Positions 25,826 through 33,488 of a stretch of 64,000 bases of DNA are shown piece after piece. Each line of letters opens with the position of its first letter. Position 1 is the first letter of the stretch. This stretch comes from JBBQZO01 sp038207625 (GTDB lineage Bacteria > Pseudomonadota > Gammaproteobacteria > Burkholderiales > Burkholderiaceae_D). Location: assembly GCA_038207625.1 (NCBI GenBank), contig JBBQZO010000007.1, positions 124,001 through 188,000 on the forward strand, in the 5' to 3' direction. The position numbers and the translations under genes are program-made. The notes beneath the pieces were generated by a model, which was not told the DNA's origin, searched no databases, and saw only the letters and a program-made list of their open reading frames with translations.

Positions 25826-26993
25826 AGCTCTCGCTGTTCAAGCGCCAGCTGGCGAATCCGACTGCCGCCAGCGCGGGAATGAGCGAACTGAGCGCCGTGA
25901 GCACGAACGCCAGCAGGCCCACCGGCTGGCCCTTGGCCACTTCGGACAAGAGTGTGTGGTTGGCCATCACCGGCACCGCGTACATCCAGCCGGCGGTGGA
26001 GAGGTTGAGCATCGGCGCGATGACGATCGGCAGCATCGGCACCAGCACGGCGAAACTCAGCATGGTCTGGGCTTCCTTGAACGACTTGGCGTTCATCGCC
26101 AGCGCCAGTTCGAAGGCGGCCGCGAACAGCGCCAGCGGAATGGTGACCAGGCACACGGCCAGCAATTCGCCCAGCCCGAGTCGCCACGACATGCCGATCT
26201 CCTCAAGCGGCAGCCATTTCAAAATGAAGTGGGCCACCACCAGCTCCAGCGTCACGCCCACCACCGACAGCGTGGCGGCGGCCAGCCATTTGCCGCCGAT
26301 CAGGCTAAGCGGGTCCAGCGGCTGCGCCATCAGCACTTCCAGCGAGCGCCGTTCGCGCTCGCCGGCGCTGCTGTCGATCGCCGTCGACAGGCAAAAGATA
26401 AACGCCGGCACGAACAACATGCCCAGCATCGAGCCGATCAGACTGGCCGAGCGCGCCGCGCTGGTGCCGGTGTCGTATTTCTGCAGCCGGATCGGCAGCA
26501 GCGCCGCCTGCGACACGCCGTGCGCCAGCAGGCGCGCACCGGCGATCTGGTTGCCGTAGTCGCGCAGCACGTCCTCGACCTCGCGCTGCTTGGCGCCGGT
26601 GTCGACCGCCGAGTCGATCCACAGCTCGATGCTGGCCGGACGCATGGCGCGGTAGTTCTCGCTGAACTTGGCCGGCAGGCGCAGCACGCCGACCACCTTG
26701 CGCTTGGCCAGCAACTGGCCGATCTCGGCCTCGCTCATGTCGGCCTGCTGCTTGACGGTGACGTTCTTTTGCTGCAGCTGGGACATCAAGGTGGGCGCCT
26801 GGGCCGCCCCGATGACGACCAGCTCGATACCCTCGCGTTCGATCTTGGTGGAACGCTCGACGACGCTGTGCAAGACGAAACCGATCAGCGCCGGATAGAT
26901 CAGCACGAACAGCGCCAGCAGCATCATCGCGCGCCGGTCGCGCAAGCTCTCGCGCAGTTCCTTGAAAAACACCACCATGATTCTGGACTTCAT
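25809..26993 (-). CDS. ABC-2 type permease (NatB-like)
   Basis: A 394-residue permease with an N-terminal membrane helix (MMLLALFVLIYPALIGFVL), a periplasmic domain of about 150 residues, then about five helices including FVPAFIFCLSTAID and LEVLMAQPLDPLSLIGGKW. The architecture and the GERERRSLE motif match NatB/YhfM-type exporters, which in Bacillus extrude Na+. The start at 26993 overlaps the stop of the ATPase (ATGA). No ion specificity can be read from the sequence. Confidence 0.9.
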   Translation of the reverse strand: MKSRIMVVFFKELRESLRDRRAMMLLALFVLIYPALIGFVLHSVVERSTKIEREGIELVVIGAAQAPTLMSQLQQKNVTVKQQADMSEAEIGQLLAKRKVVGVLRLPAKFSENYRAMRPASIELWIDSAVDTGAKQREVEDVLRDYGNQIAGARLLAHGVSQAALLPIRLQKYDTGTSAARSASLIGSMLGMLFVPAFIFCLSTAIDSSAGERERRSLEVLMAQPLDPLSLIGGKWLAAATLSVVGVTLELVVAHFILKWLPLEEIGMSWRLGLGELLAVCLVTIPLALFAAAFELALAMNAKSFKEAQTMLSFAVLVPMLPIVIAPMLNLSTAGWMYAVPVMANHTLLSEVAKGQPVGLLAFVLTALSSLIPALAAVGFASWRLNSESYVLTV

Positions 26994-27724
26994 GCAGCAA
27001 TCCCTTCGTCGGTACCGACCAGGCTGACGAACGCGTCTTCCAGGTTGGCGATGCCGGTGCGTTCGCACAGTTCAGATGGCGAGCCCTGCGCCACCGTCAG
27101 GCCCTTGGCGATGACGATCACGTCGTCGCACAAATGGGTCACTTCCTGCATCACATGGGTCGCCATGATGATGCAGCAGCCTTCGGCGCGCAGCGCCGTC
27201 AGCGCTCGGCGCAGCGCACGCGTGCTCATCACGTCGAGCCCGCGACTCGGTTCGTCGAGCAGCAGATGGCGCGGGCGGTGCAGCAGCGTGCGCGCCAGCG
27301 CCACCTTGATGCGCTGCCCCTGCGAAAAGCCCTTGGTGCGGCGCTCCAGGATGTCCTCCATGCCCAGCAGCTCGACCACGGCCTCGATGCGCTGCTCGAG
27401 CGCGCCGCCCGCCATGCCATTTAACTCGCCGAAATAACGCAGGTATTCGCGTGTGCTGAGCCGCTCGTACAGGCCGAACTGGTCGGTCAGAAAACCGATG
27501 TTGCGGCGCACCGCCATGGGGTCGACGGCCGGATCGACGCCGTCGATGGCGATTGAGCCGCTGTCGCGTTTGAGCAGGCCCACCAGCAGACGCAGCAAGG
27601 TGGTCTTGCCGGCGCCATTGGGGCCGAGCAGGGCCGTGATCTGGCCGTCGCGCGCGGTGAAGCTGACGCCGCCCAGCGCCTGCACGGTGCCGAACTGTTT
27701 GCGGACATTCTCAACGTGGATCAT
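26990..27724 (-). CDS. ABC ATPase (NatA-like)
   Basis: A 244-residue ATPase with Walker A GPNGAGKTT (34-42), degenerate signature FSQGQ (133-137), Walker B HLLLDEP (153-159) and switch His in MATHVMQEV. FSQGQ in place of LSGGQ is typical of NatA-like proteins. The start at 27724 (MIHVENVRKQFG) corresponds to the family N-terminus. It overlaps its permease by four bases and lies 14 bases after the secreted hydrolase gene, so the operon runs hydrolase, ATPase, permease, HTH protein. Confidence 0.92.
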   Translation of the reverse strand: MIHVENVRKQFGTVQALGGVSFTARDGQITALLGPNGAGKTTLLRLLVGLLKRDSGSIAIDGVDPAVDPMAVRRNIGFLTDQFGLYERLSTREYLRYFGELNGMAGGALEQRIEAVVELLGMEDILERRTKGFSQGQRIKVALARTLLHRPRHLLLDEPSRGLDVMSTRALRRALTALRAEGCCIIMATHVMQEVTHLCDDVIVIAKGLTVAQGSPSELCERTGIANLEDAFVSLVGTDEGIAA

Positions 27725-27738
27725 GGGAGCCTTCAGAT

Positions 27739-29178
27739 TTACGGTTGTGGCCCGGCGCTGCCGAGCTGGAACGAGGTGGCGGGTATCTCTTGCAGACACT
27801 TGGCGGCCAGCGGCGCGTCGGGATGGTCGAGAAATTCGCGCAGCAGGCGCGGTGCGCAACCGAGCTGGGACACGCCGTGGCCGGCGTTGGCCACCACGAA
27901 ATGCTGGGCGGCCGTCATGTAGCGCGCGGCGGCCTCGGCGCGTCGCGGCGGCGTGACCGGGTCGAGTGCGCCGGAGAACATCAACACCGGCGCGGCGATC
28001 TTACTGGGTGTCCGGTAGGGCACGGCGGGCACCTTGGCGAGCTCGCACAGCCGAGCAAAGCGCGCGGACAGTGCGCTGCCCATGAACGAGCCGCGCGCGT
28101 CCTCGGCCAGCACTTGGGCACTCATGCGCGGCATGTCCTCGGCGCACACCACGGCCAGGTGCAGGCCGAAAGCGCTCGCGCCGTCGCTCGAAAAATCGCT
28201 GGCGGCATTGCTGCGCGCCAGAAACGGCGCCCAGTTGCCCTGGTAAGCGCTGTGGATCAGGAAGGGCAGGCGGCGGCTGTCGACGGGCGAATACAGCACC
28301 GTGTGCACGGTGCCGATGAAGCGTTCGGTGCTGATGCTCACATGGCGCGGTTGGGCAGTGCGCGGGTCGGCCACGTCGATCTGCACCTGATTGCCGGCGG
28401 TGCGCTCGAGCAGCGCGGCAAATTCGCTGCGCAGGGCAGGGAAGGCGGCGGCGCAGCCGGCGTTCGCCGCGCACGCCTTGAATAGTCCGTCGAGTGCGGC
28501 CTGGGCGTCGTGCCCGCCGGCCGGAATGATTTGCTCGGGCGCGGCGACGCCGTCGAGGATCAGCGCGCGCGTGCTGTCGGGAAAAGCGCGTGCATACGCC
28601 TGGCCGAGCCGGGTGCCGTAGGAGCCGCCCCACAGATTGATCTTGCCGTAGCCCAGCGCGCGGCGCACCTGTTCGACGTCGCGCGCAGCGGCCTCGGTGG
28701 TATACATCGCCAACGGCTGCTTCAGACTGGCCAGGCAGGTGCTGGCCTCGCGTTCGGCGTCCGCTTCGCTGGCATTGTCCTGGCCGGGCGCGCTGTCGCA
28801 ATCGAGTTTGCCCGACAGGCCGGTGCCGCGCTGGTCGATGAACACGATGTCGCGCGTGGCGCGCACCTTGTGCAGCGTCGCGCCCAGCAGGGCCAGCACG
28901 TCGCTGCCGGCCTGGCCGGGGCCGCCGGCCAGCACGAACAGCGGGTCGCCGCGGGCGGCTTCGCGAAACGCCGGCGCAAGCGTGACATGCAGCTTGAGCG
29001 AGCTGGCCGCCGGCTGTTGGTAGTCGAGCGGCACCGCCACGCTGACGCAGCGCAGCGCCTCTTCGACGCCGGGCAGGTGGCAGCTGCGCCCCTGGGCGCC
29101 GCTGGGCGCCGCTTGCGCCAACGGCGCCAGCACGATCAGCGCAAATAGTGATGCGGTAACACGGTGAGCTGGTTTCAC
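27739..29178 (-). CDS. Secreted alpha/beta hydrolase with TAP-like C-terminus (S33-type)
   Basis: A 479-residue hydrolase. The GTG at 29178, five bases after AGGAG, starts a typical signal peptide (VTASLFALIVLAPLAQA). The fold motifs are present: FVLAGGPGQAG (oxyanion), DQRGTGLSG (115-123), nucleophile S186 in GGSYGTRLG, an acid in SGALDPVTPP and a His in NAGHGVSQ. Such proteins are proline iminopeptidase- or tripeptidyl-aminopeptidase-like and probably act on peptides or esters in the periplasm. It heads the operon with the Nat-type exporter and has a strong promoter with an overlapping dyad. Confidence 0.9.
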   Translation of the reverse strand: MKPAHRVTASLFALIVLAPLAQAAPSGAQGRSCHLPGVEEALRCVSVAVPLDYQQPAASSLKLHVTLAPAFREAARGDPLFVLAGGPGQAGSDVLALLGATLHKVRATRDIVFIDQRGTGLSGKLDCDSAPGQDNASEADAEREASTCLASLKQPLAMYTTEAAARDVEQVRRALGYGKINLWGGSYGTRLGQAYARAFPDSTRALILDGVAAPEQIIPAGGHDAQAALDGLFKACAANAGCAAAFPALRSEFAALLERTAGNQVQIDVADPRTAQPRHVSISTERFIGTVHTVLYSPVDSRRLPFLIHSAYQGNWAPFLARSNAASDFSSDGASAFGLHLAVVCAEDMPRMSAQVLAEDARGSFMGSALSARFARLCELAKVPAVPYRTPSKIAAPVLMFSGALDPVTPPRRAEAAARYMTAAQHFVVANAGHGVSQLGCAPRLLREFLDHPDAPLAAKCLQEIPATSFQLGSAGPQP

Positions 29179-29206
29179 TCGAACTCCTGATGGTGGGTGC
29201 GAAACA

Positions 29207-29247
29207 ATTCTAGAATGACATCGTATTGACGTCAAGAAAAACTTGAC
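29207..29247 (-). promoter_or_regulatory. Promoter and overlapping operator-like dyad of the hydrolase-exporter operon
   Basis: On the minus strand, TTGACG (29235-29230) and TAGAAT (29212-29207) are separated by 17 bases, a near-consensus sigma-70 promoter 29 bases upstream of the GTG. The inverted repeat GTCAAG-AAAAA-CTTGAC (29231-29247) covers the -35, and TTGACGTCAA (29226-29235) is itself palindromic. This is where a repressor would block polymerase. The rest of the 29179-29502 gap holds nothing else I can support. Confidence 0.7.
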
Positions 29248-29502
29248 GAAATGCCGCGCCGGCCCGCTCGCAGAATGCGGCGCCACGCAAGGTAGCCATT
29301 TACACCATACAATTCCCCTGAAAACAACAGCGCGCAGCGCTGCGATGGACAAGCGACGGAGGGCGGCGTAGCATGTTGGATCGTTGCCGTGCGGCATTGT
29401 TATGCATTGGCGTCGATCATTTTCTTGTGTCGGCGCGCCAGCGCAAACTGGTCCGCCCTAGCGCAGTCCCGCTCGGCCCCCTCACATTTCAAAGGAGTTT
29501 CC

Positions 29503-29823
29503 ATGAAACACGTCGCTATTGCCATGCTCAGTCTGTTGTCCGTTTCCGCCTTCGCCGCTGACAAGCAAGCCACGCTCGACCCGAAAGTGCCGTGCGCGAT
29601 CGAGTACCCGAAAGCGTCGCTGATGAATGAGGAAAAAGGTACTGTCGTGATGAGCCTGCTGATCGCCGCCGACGGCAAGGTGCTGGAATCGAAAATGACC
29701 AAGTCGAGCGGCTTCAAGAACCTCGACAAGGCGGCCACCTCCAGTATCCTGAAGTGCAAATTCCAGCCATCGGCCAACGGTCAGCAATGGCAAGCGATGG
29801 AATACGTCTGGAAGCTCGACTAA
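29503..29823 (+). CDS. Small periplasmic TonB C-terminal-like protein
   Basis: A 106-residue protein with a short signal peptide (MKHVAIAMLSLLSVSAFA). The rest resembles the TonB C-terminal fold: IEYPKASLMNEEKGTVVMSL, ADGKVLESKMTKSSGF, LDKAA and a final KCKFQPS...W. It lacks the N-terminal membrane anchor and proline-rich spacer of TonB, so it cannot transduce energy in the usual way and is probably a stand-alone periplasmic domain. A consensus AAAGGAG supports the start, and a perfect hairpin follows the stop. Confidence 0.85.
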   Translation: MKHVAIAMLSLLSVSAFAADKQATLDPKVPCAIEYPKASLMNEEKGTVVMSLLIAADGKVLESKMTKSSGFKNLDKAATSSILKCKFQPSANGQQWQAMEYVWKLD

Positions 29824-29843
29824 TTAGCCAGGCGGCAAACAGC

Positions 29844-29871
29844 GGCGCCGGCGCACGATAGCGCCGGCGCC
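29844..29871 (+). terminator. GC-rich hairpin after the TonB-C-like gene
   Basis: A perfect 11-bp stem GGCGCCGGCGC / GCGCCGGCGCC with a six-base loop begins 21 bases after the stop. There is no T-run, so it may be a Rho-dependent or 3'-stabilising structure rather than a classical terminator. Confidence 0.5.
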
Positions 29872-30031
29872 ACTGTGCGCCGCCGCGCGCACGCATGGCG
29901 ACAAGCCGGGGATCGTCCCGTGTGATCAGGCAGTCAATGGCCTGGGAGCGCGGGCCGGTCCCCGGTTGGCATTACGGCTGCGCTGCGCGCCCCGCCGCCT
30001 TGCACAGTCAGGCAACAAACCTGACATTGGC

Positions 30032-30061
30032 TTGACGGCGCCATCGGAAACGGTGTACACT
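30032..30061 (+). promoter_or_regulatory. Promoter of the rplM-rpsI operon
   Basis: TTGACG (30032-30037) and TACACT (30056-30061) with an 18-base spacer lie in the 29872-30197 gap. Transcription from here would give an untranslated leader of about 130 bases before rplM, long enough for ribosomal-protein autoregulation, although I see no established leader fold. Confidence 0.6.
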
Positions 30062-30197
30062 TGCCGGCTTTCCATTCGCTCAGGAAATGTAGATAAGGCA
30101 GAGTCCGCGCCGTAGCGAACCCGGTTCAAGGCATCGAATCTGGCTGGCAACACCAGCGGAACCACCCATTGAGCGTTTAAACTTTTAGGAAGTCAAC

Positions 30198-30626
30198 ATG
30201 AAAACATTTTCCGCTAAAGGGCATGAAGTCCAGCGCGATTGGTTCGTGATTGACGCGACGGATAAAATCCTCGGACGTGTTGCCAGCGAAGTGGCACTCC
30301 GACTGCGCGGCAAACACAAACCAGAATTTACCCCTCACGTCGATACGGGCGATTTCATCGTCGTCATCAATGCAGGCAAACTGCGCGTGACCGGTACCAA
30401 AGCCACTGAGAAGACGTATTACCGTCACTCCGGCTACCCAGGTGGTATCTACGAAACCAATTTCCAGAAAATGCAACAGCGTTTTCCGGGTCGCGCGCTG
30501 GAAAAAGCGGTCAAGGGCATGCTGCCTAAGGGCCCGCTTGGCTACGCGATGATCAAGAAGCTGAAAGTGTACGCGGAAGCGACTCACCCGCACGCGGCCC
30601 AGCAACCTAAAGCACTTGTTCTCTAA
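30198..30626 (+). CDS. rplM: 50S ribosomal protein L13
   Basis: A 142-residue large-subunit protein that binds 23S rRNA early in assembly. The sequence has the family features RDWFVIDATDKILGRVAS, YYRHSGYPGG and MLPKGPLGYAMIKKLKVY. The codon composition is noticeably less GC-extreme than neighbouring genes, as expected for a highly expressed gene. It is followed nine bases later by rpsI, the universal bacterial pairing. Confidence 0.99.
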   Translation: MKTFSAKGHEVQRDWFVIDATDKILGRVASEVALRLRGKHKPEFTPHVDTGDFIVVINAGKLRVTGTKATEKTYYRHSGYPGGIYETNFQKMQQRFPGRALEKAVKGMLPKGPLGYAMIKKLKVYAEATHPHAAQQPKALVL

Positions 30627-30635
30627 GGAACTGAC

Positions 30636-31028
30636 ATGATCGGTAACTACAATTACGGCACCGGCCGTCGCAAGAGTGCAGTCGCTCGCGTGTTCATCAA
30701 AGTCGGCACTGGCCTCATCATTGTCAACGGCAAGCCAGCGCAAGATTACTTCTCGCGCGAAACAGGTCTGATGGTCATTCGTCAACCACTGGAACTGACC
30801 GGCAATGTCGAGCGTTTCGACATCAAGGTCAACGTTCACGGCGGCGGCGAGTCCGGCCAAGCTGGTGCAGTGCGTCACGGTATCACCCGCGCCCTGATCG
30901 ACTACGATGCAGCGCTGAAACCAGAACTGGCCAAGGCCGGTTTTGTTACCCGCGATGCACGTGAAGTCGAGCGTAAAAAAGTTGGTCTGCGCAAAGCACG
31001 TCGCGCAAAGCAATTCTCGAAGCGTTAA
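30636..31028 (+). CDS. rpsI: 30S ribosomal protein S9
   Basis: A 130-residue small-subunit protein reaching the P-site tRNA with its basic C-terminal tail (KKVGLRKARRAKQFSKR). The family opening YGTGRRKSAVARVFIK is intact. It is co-transcribed with rplM and closed by a strong terminator 40 bases downstream. Confidence 0.99.
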   Translation: MIGNYNYGTGRRKSAVARVFIKVGTGLIIVNGKPAQDYFSRETGLMVIRQPLELTGNVERFDIKVNVHGGGESGQAGAVRHGITRALIDYDAALKPELAKAGFVTRDAREVERKKVGLRKARRAKQFSKR

Positions 31029-31066
31029 TCGTTTCGATTGCAGCGCGCTTCACCGCGCGCTGCCAC

Positions 31067-31102
31067 AAAAAGCCGCCGACGTCACAGTCTGGCGGCTTTT
31101 TT
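31067..31102 (+). terminator. Rho-independent terminator of rplM-rpsI
   Basis: A 10-bp stem (AAAAGCCGCC / GGCGGCTTTT) with a 13-base loop precedes a T-rich tail. The A-tract on the 5' side means it could also terminate transcripts arriving from the minus strand. Confidence 0.9.
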
Positions 31103-31157
31103 GCTTTTTTGCTTTTGGCGCCGGCGCTGGCCCGCCGCGCCATGCACGTGGGGCGCT

Positions 31158-31838
31158 TCAGCGCGCCAGGTATGGCGTGAGCGCCGCGCGTAGTTCCGGA
31201 GAAAGGTGCTGCGGGTCCACGTGCTGCTTTTTCAATGCCAGGTGCATGGGGTCGGCGCCGCCAAGCGCGCGCACGAGCCTGCTCGCCAGGTCGGCGGCAA
31301 GTTGGCGCAGGATCGCCGCTGGCATGTCCGTGCCAAATGCCCCGGCGTCGAATACGTCGCGCGCCGAACCCAGGTCCGCACAGTGGTTGTCCTCGACGAC
31401 AATCACCGCCCCATCGTCATATGGCACATAACGGGGGAAATCGGGTGGCTCGGGATGGCTGCGTACCCCGTAGCCGCCAATCACATAGTAGGCGCGCGTC
31501 GGATTGCGGGTGGACGCACAAACCCAGTAGTGGCCACGTATGTTTTCATTGTCCATGGTTGAATAGTGTGCGAGTACCTCGGCTGGCAGCGCTTCAAATT
31601 GCGCCTTGGCGATATCGAATCGCAGGCCGAACACCGGTTCGCGCACAACGCTCGGTGGCGCGTCCTCAGCCATCGCGGCGCAACAGGTCAATGCAAGCAA
31701 TGCGAAGGCGAATCTGCACCTAGGGACGATAGACCGCGAAGCTCGGCCTCGCTTTGGCGTAGCCGATTCCTGACCAGAACTGATGTTGGATAAAATCGGA
31801 AATCCAGTTGCTCCCGTCGTAGCCGGCGATGTGACCAT
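31158..31838 (-). CDS. Exported protein, candidate immunity partner of the adjacent amidase
   Basis: The body is a roughly 170-residue protein with no family I recognise. A signal-peptide-like segment (RCRFAFALLALTCCAAMA, about 31665-31720) points to the periplasm. It contains YYVIGGYGVRSHPEPPDF and NHCADLGSARDVFDAG. The start is uncertain: no ATG or GTG lies near the signal segment, and the only ATG with a ribosome site (AGGAA, seven bases upstream) is at 31838, giving a 36-residue N-extension and a 119-base overlap with the amidase gene. Start at a TTG (31700), a rare codon, or a sequencing frameshift are alternatives. Periplasmic location directly behind an amidase gene is the pattern of Tai-type immunity proteins. 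Confidence 0.6.
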   Translation of the reverse strand: MVTSPATTGATGFPILSNISSGQESATPKRGRASRSIVPRCRFAFALLALTCCAAMAEDAPPSVVREPVFGLRFDIAKAQFEALPAEVLAHYSTMDNENIRGHYWVCASTRNPTRAYYVIGGYGVRSHPEPPDFPRYVPYDDGAVIVVEDNHCADLGSARDVFDAGAFGTDMPAAILRQLAADLASRLVRALGGADPMHLALKKQHVDPQHLSPELRAALTPYLAR

Positions 31839-32100
31839 GCTGATTTCCTGCGCGATAATTCTGAAAGACGACGACGTCGCCCTTGATGAATAGGTACGTT
31901 TCAGGCATGTCGACAGGGAGTTCGTAAAATGCGTTCTGTCGCATGATGCGGCCATACGCCTTCGCAGACACAGGGTGGCCCGTGGTGTTTGCGCCACCCG
32001 CTTCCAGCGCTTTGCGCACGTATTTTGCACAGCAGTGCAGGCTGTGCCCCGTTGCGTGTAAGCGCAGATATTCCGCGAATCTGTTCACGTCGAATGGCAT
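31720..32100 (-). CDS. Small CHAP/NlpC-like cysteine amidase, candidate antibacterial effector
   Basis: A 126-residue protein without signal peptide. The layout fits a papain-fold peptidoglycan amidase: catalytic C24 in LHCCAKYVRKAL, a YGRIM...GDVVVFQ strand pair, and catalytic H90 in NQHGHIAGYDG, ending with WISDFIQHQFWSGIGYA. Single-domain, signal-less enzymes of this kind include type VI amidase effectors, but also phage or housekeeping amidases. The start at 32100 has GGGAGG seven bases upstream. The overlapping downstream gene with a secretion signal supports an effector-immunity reading. No VgrG, PAAR, Hcp or Rhs gene is in the window. Confidence 0.75.
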   Translation of the reverse strand: MPFDVNRFAEYLRLHATGHSLHCCAKYVRKALEAGGANTTGHPVSAKAYGRIMRQNAFYELPVDMPETYLFIKGDVVVFQNYRAGNQHGHIAGYDGSNWISDFIQHQFWSGIGYAKARPSFAVYRP

Positions 32101-32438
32101 GATGGAGCCTCCCAATGGTGTTCCAGCGCTTATGGCGTGGCGCTCCGTGCTCTTCATCGACGTTGGTATCATCAGTCGGTCGCCATGTCGTGTGCGCGTT
32201 GTCTTGCTTCGCACGTCATTGTCGCGCCATCGCGTCCGGGCCAATTGTCATTGCGCAAGATAGAAATTGCGCTGGCCTGCCAGTGGCGGCACCGTTTGCT
32301 TGGTGCGCGAAATGAGGCGTTGTCCGGCGCCGGCGCGCTTGGCATGGCGCTCCCCGCGCAAGCGCGCGGCGCGTGCTGTAAAATTGTGGTCCCATCGGGC
32401 AAAAGCCCTGCAATCTCCCTATTACCCAAGGAAAGAAC
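32101..32438. other. Intergenic region between the amidase gene and argC
   Basis: No supported gene. A TAAAAT -10-like element (32379-32384) lies about 55 bases before argC without a clear -35. The remainder is GC-rich with no repeat or structure that I can define. Confidence 0.4.
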
Positions 32439-33488
32439 ATGATCAAAGTTGGCATCGTCGGCGGCACCGGATACACCGGCGTGGAATTGCTGCGCCTGTT
32501 GGCCGCCCACCCCGACGTGCAGCTGACGGCGATTACCTCGCGCAAGGAAGACGGCTTGCCCGTGGCCGACATGTTTCCGTCGCTGCGCGGACGCGTGTCG
32601 CTGGCCTTTTCCAGTCCCGACAAGGCCGATCTGGCCCAGTGCGACGTGGTGTTTTTCGCCACCCCGCACGGCGTCGCGATGGCGCAGGCGCCCGCGCTGC
32701 TGGCGGCCGGCGTGAAGGTGATCGACCTGGCGGCCGACTTCCGCCTGAAGGACGCGGCCGTGTTCGAGCAATGGTACAAGGTGCCGCACACTAGCCCGCA
32801 ATTGCTCGAATTTGCCGTGTACGGCTTGCCGGAACTGAACGGCGACGCCGTCAAGAACGCGACCCTGATCGCCAATCCCGGTTGCTATCCGACCACGATG
32901 CAGCTGGGCTTTTATCCGCTGCTCAAGGCCGGCGTGATCGATGCCGGCAACCTGATCGCCGACTGCAAGTCCGGTGTGTCGGGCGCCGGGCGCAAGGCCG
33001 AAATCGGCTCGCTGTTCTCCGAGGCGAGCGACAGCTTCAAGGCCTACGCCGTGTCCGGCCATCGCCACACGCCCGAAACCGTGGCCCAGTTGCAGCGCTT
33101 CACCAGCGACAAAGTCGGCCTGACCTTCACGCCGCATCTGGTGCCGATGATACGCGGCATGCATTCGACGCTGTACGCGCGCCTGAACTGCGAAATCGAC
33201 AACGCGGCGCTGCAGGCGCTGTTTGAAGATCAATACAAGGACGCACCGTTCGTCGACGTGATGCCGTTCGGCTCGCATCCCGAGACGCGCTCGACGCGCG
33301 GCTCGAACATGCTGCGCCTGGCGCTGCATCGGCCGGAAGTGGACGGCGTGCCCGGCGCGATGCTGATCGTGCTGGTGGTGCAGGATAATCTGGTCAAGGG
33401 CGCCTCCGGTCAGGCGGTCCAGTGCATGAACCTGATGTTCGGCCTGGCCGAAACCACCGGTTTGCAACACATCGCGCTGTTGCCGTAA
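32439..33488 (+). CDS. argC: N-acetyl-gamma-glutamyl-phosphate reductase
   Basis: A 349-residue NADPH-dependent enzyme of arginine synthesis that reduces N-acetylglutamyl phosphate to the semialdehyde. The NADP-binding GIVGGTGYTGVELLRLL opens the protein, the catalytic Cys is C149 in NPGCYPT, and SGVSGAGR and HTPE motifs follow. It is the long (type 1) form. The stop overlaps the next start (TAATG). Confidence 0.98.
   Translation: MIKVGIVGGTGYTGVELLRLLAAHPDVQLTAITSRKEDGLPVADMFPSLRGRVSLAFSSPDKADLAQCDVVFFATPHGVAMAQAPALLAAGVKVIDLAADFRLKDAAVFEQWYKVPHTSPQLLEFAVYGLPELNGDAVKNATLIANPGCYPTTMQLGFYPLLKAGVIDAGNLIADCKSGVSGAGRKAEIGSLFSEASDSFKAYAVSGHRHTPETVAQLQRFTSDKVGLTFTPHLVPMIRGMHSTLYARLNCEIDNAALQALFEDQYKDAPFVDVMPFGSHPETRSTRGSNMLRLALHRPEVDGVPGAMLIVLVVQDNLVKGASGQAVQCMNLMFGLAETTGLQHIALLP

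Noticed and set aside
25749..27437. Plus-strand open frame opposite the Nat-type exporter
   Set aside because: Antisense shadow; the minus-strand genes have Walker and permease motifs and ATGA coupling.
30062..30197. tRNA or small RNA gene before rplM
   Set aside because: No cloverleaf or conserved tRNA boxes; better explained as the untranslated leader of the ribosomal operon.
31158..32100. Amidase region considered as prophage lysis module
   Set aside because: No holin, spanin or other phage gene nearby, and the partner has a secretion signal rather than membrane-pore features.
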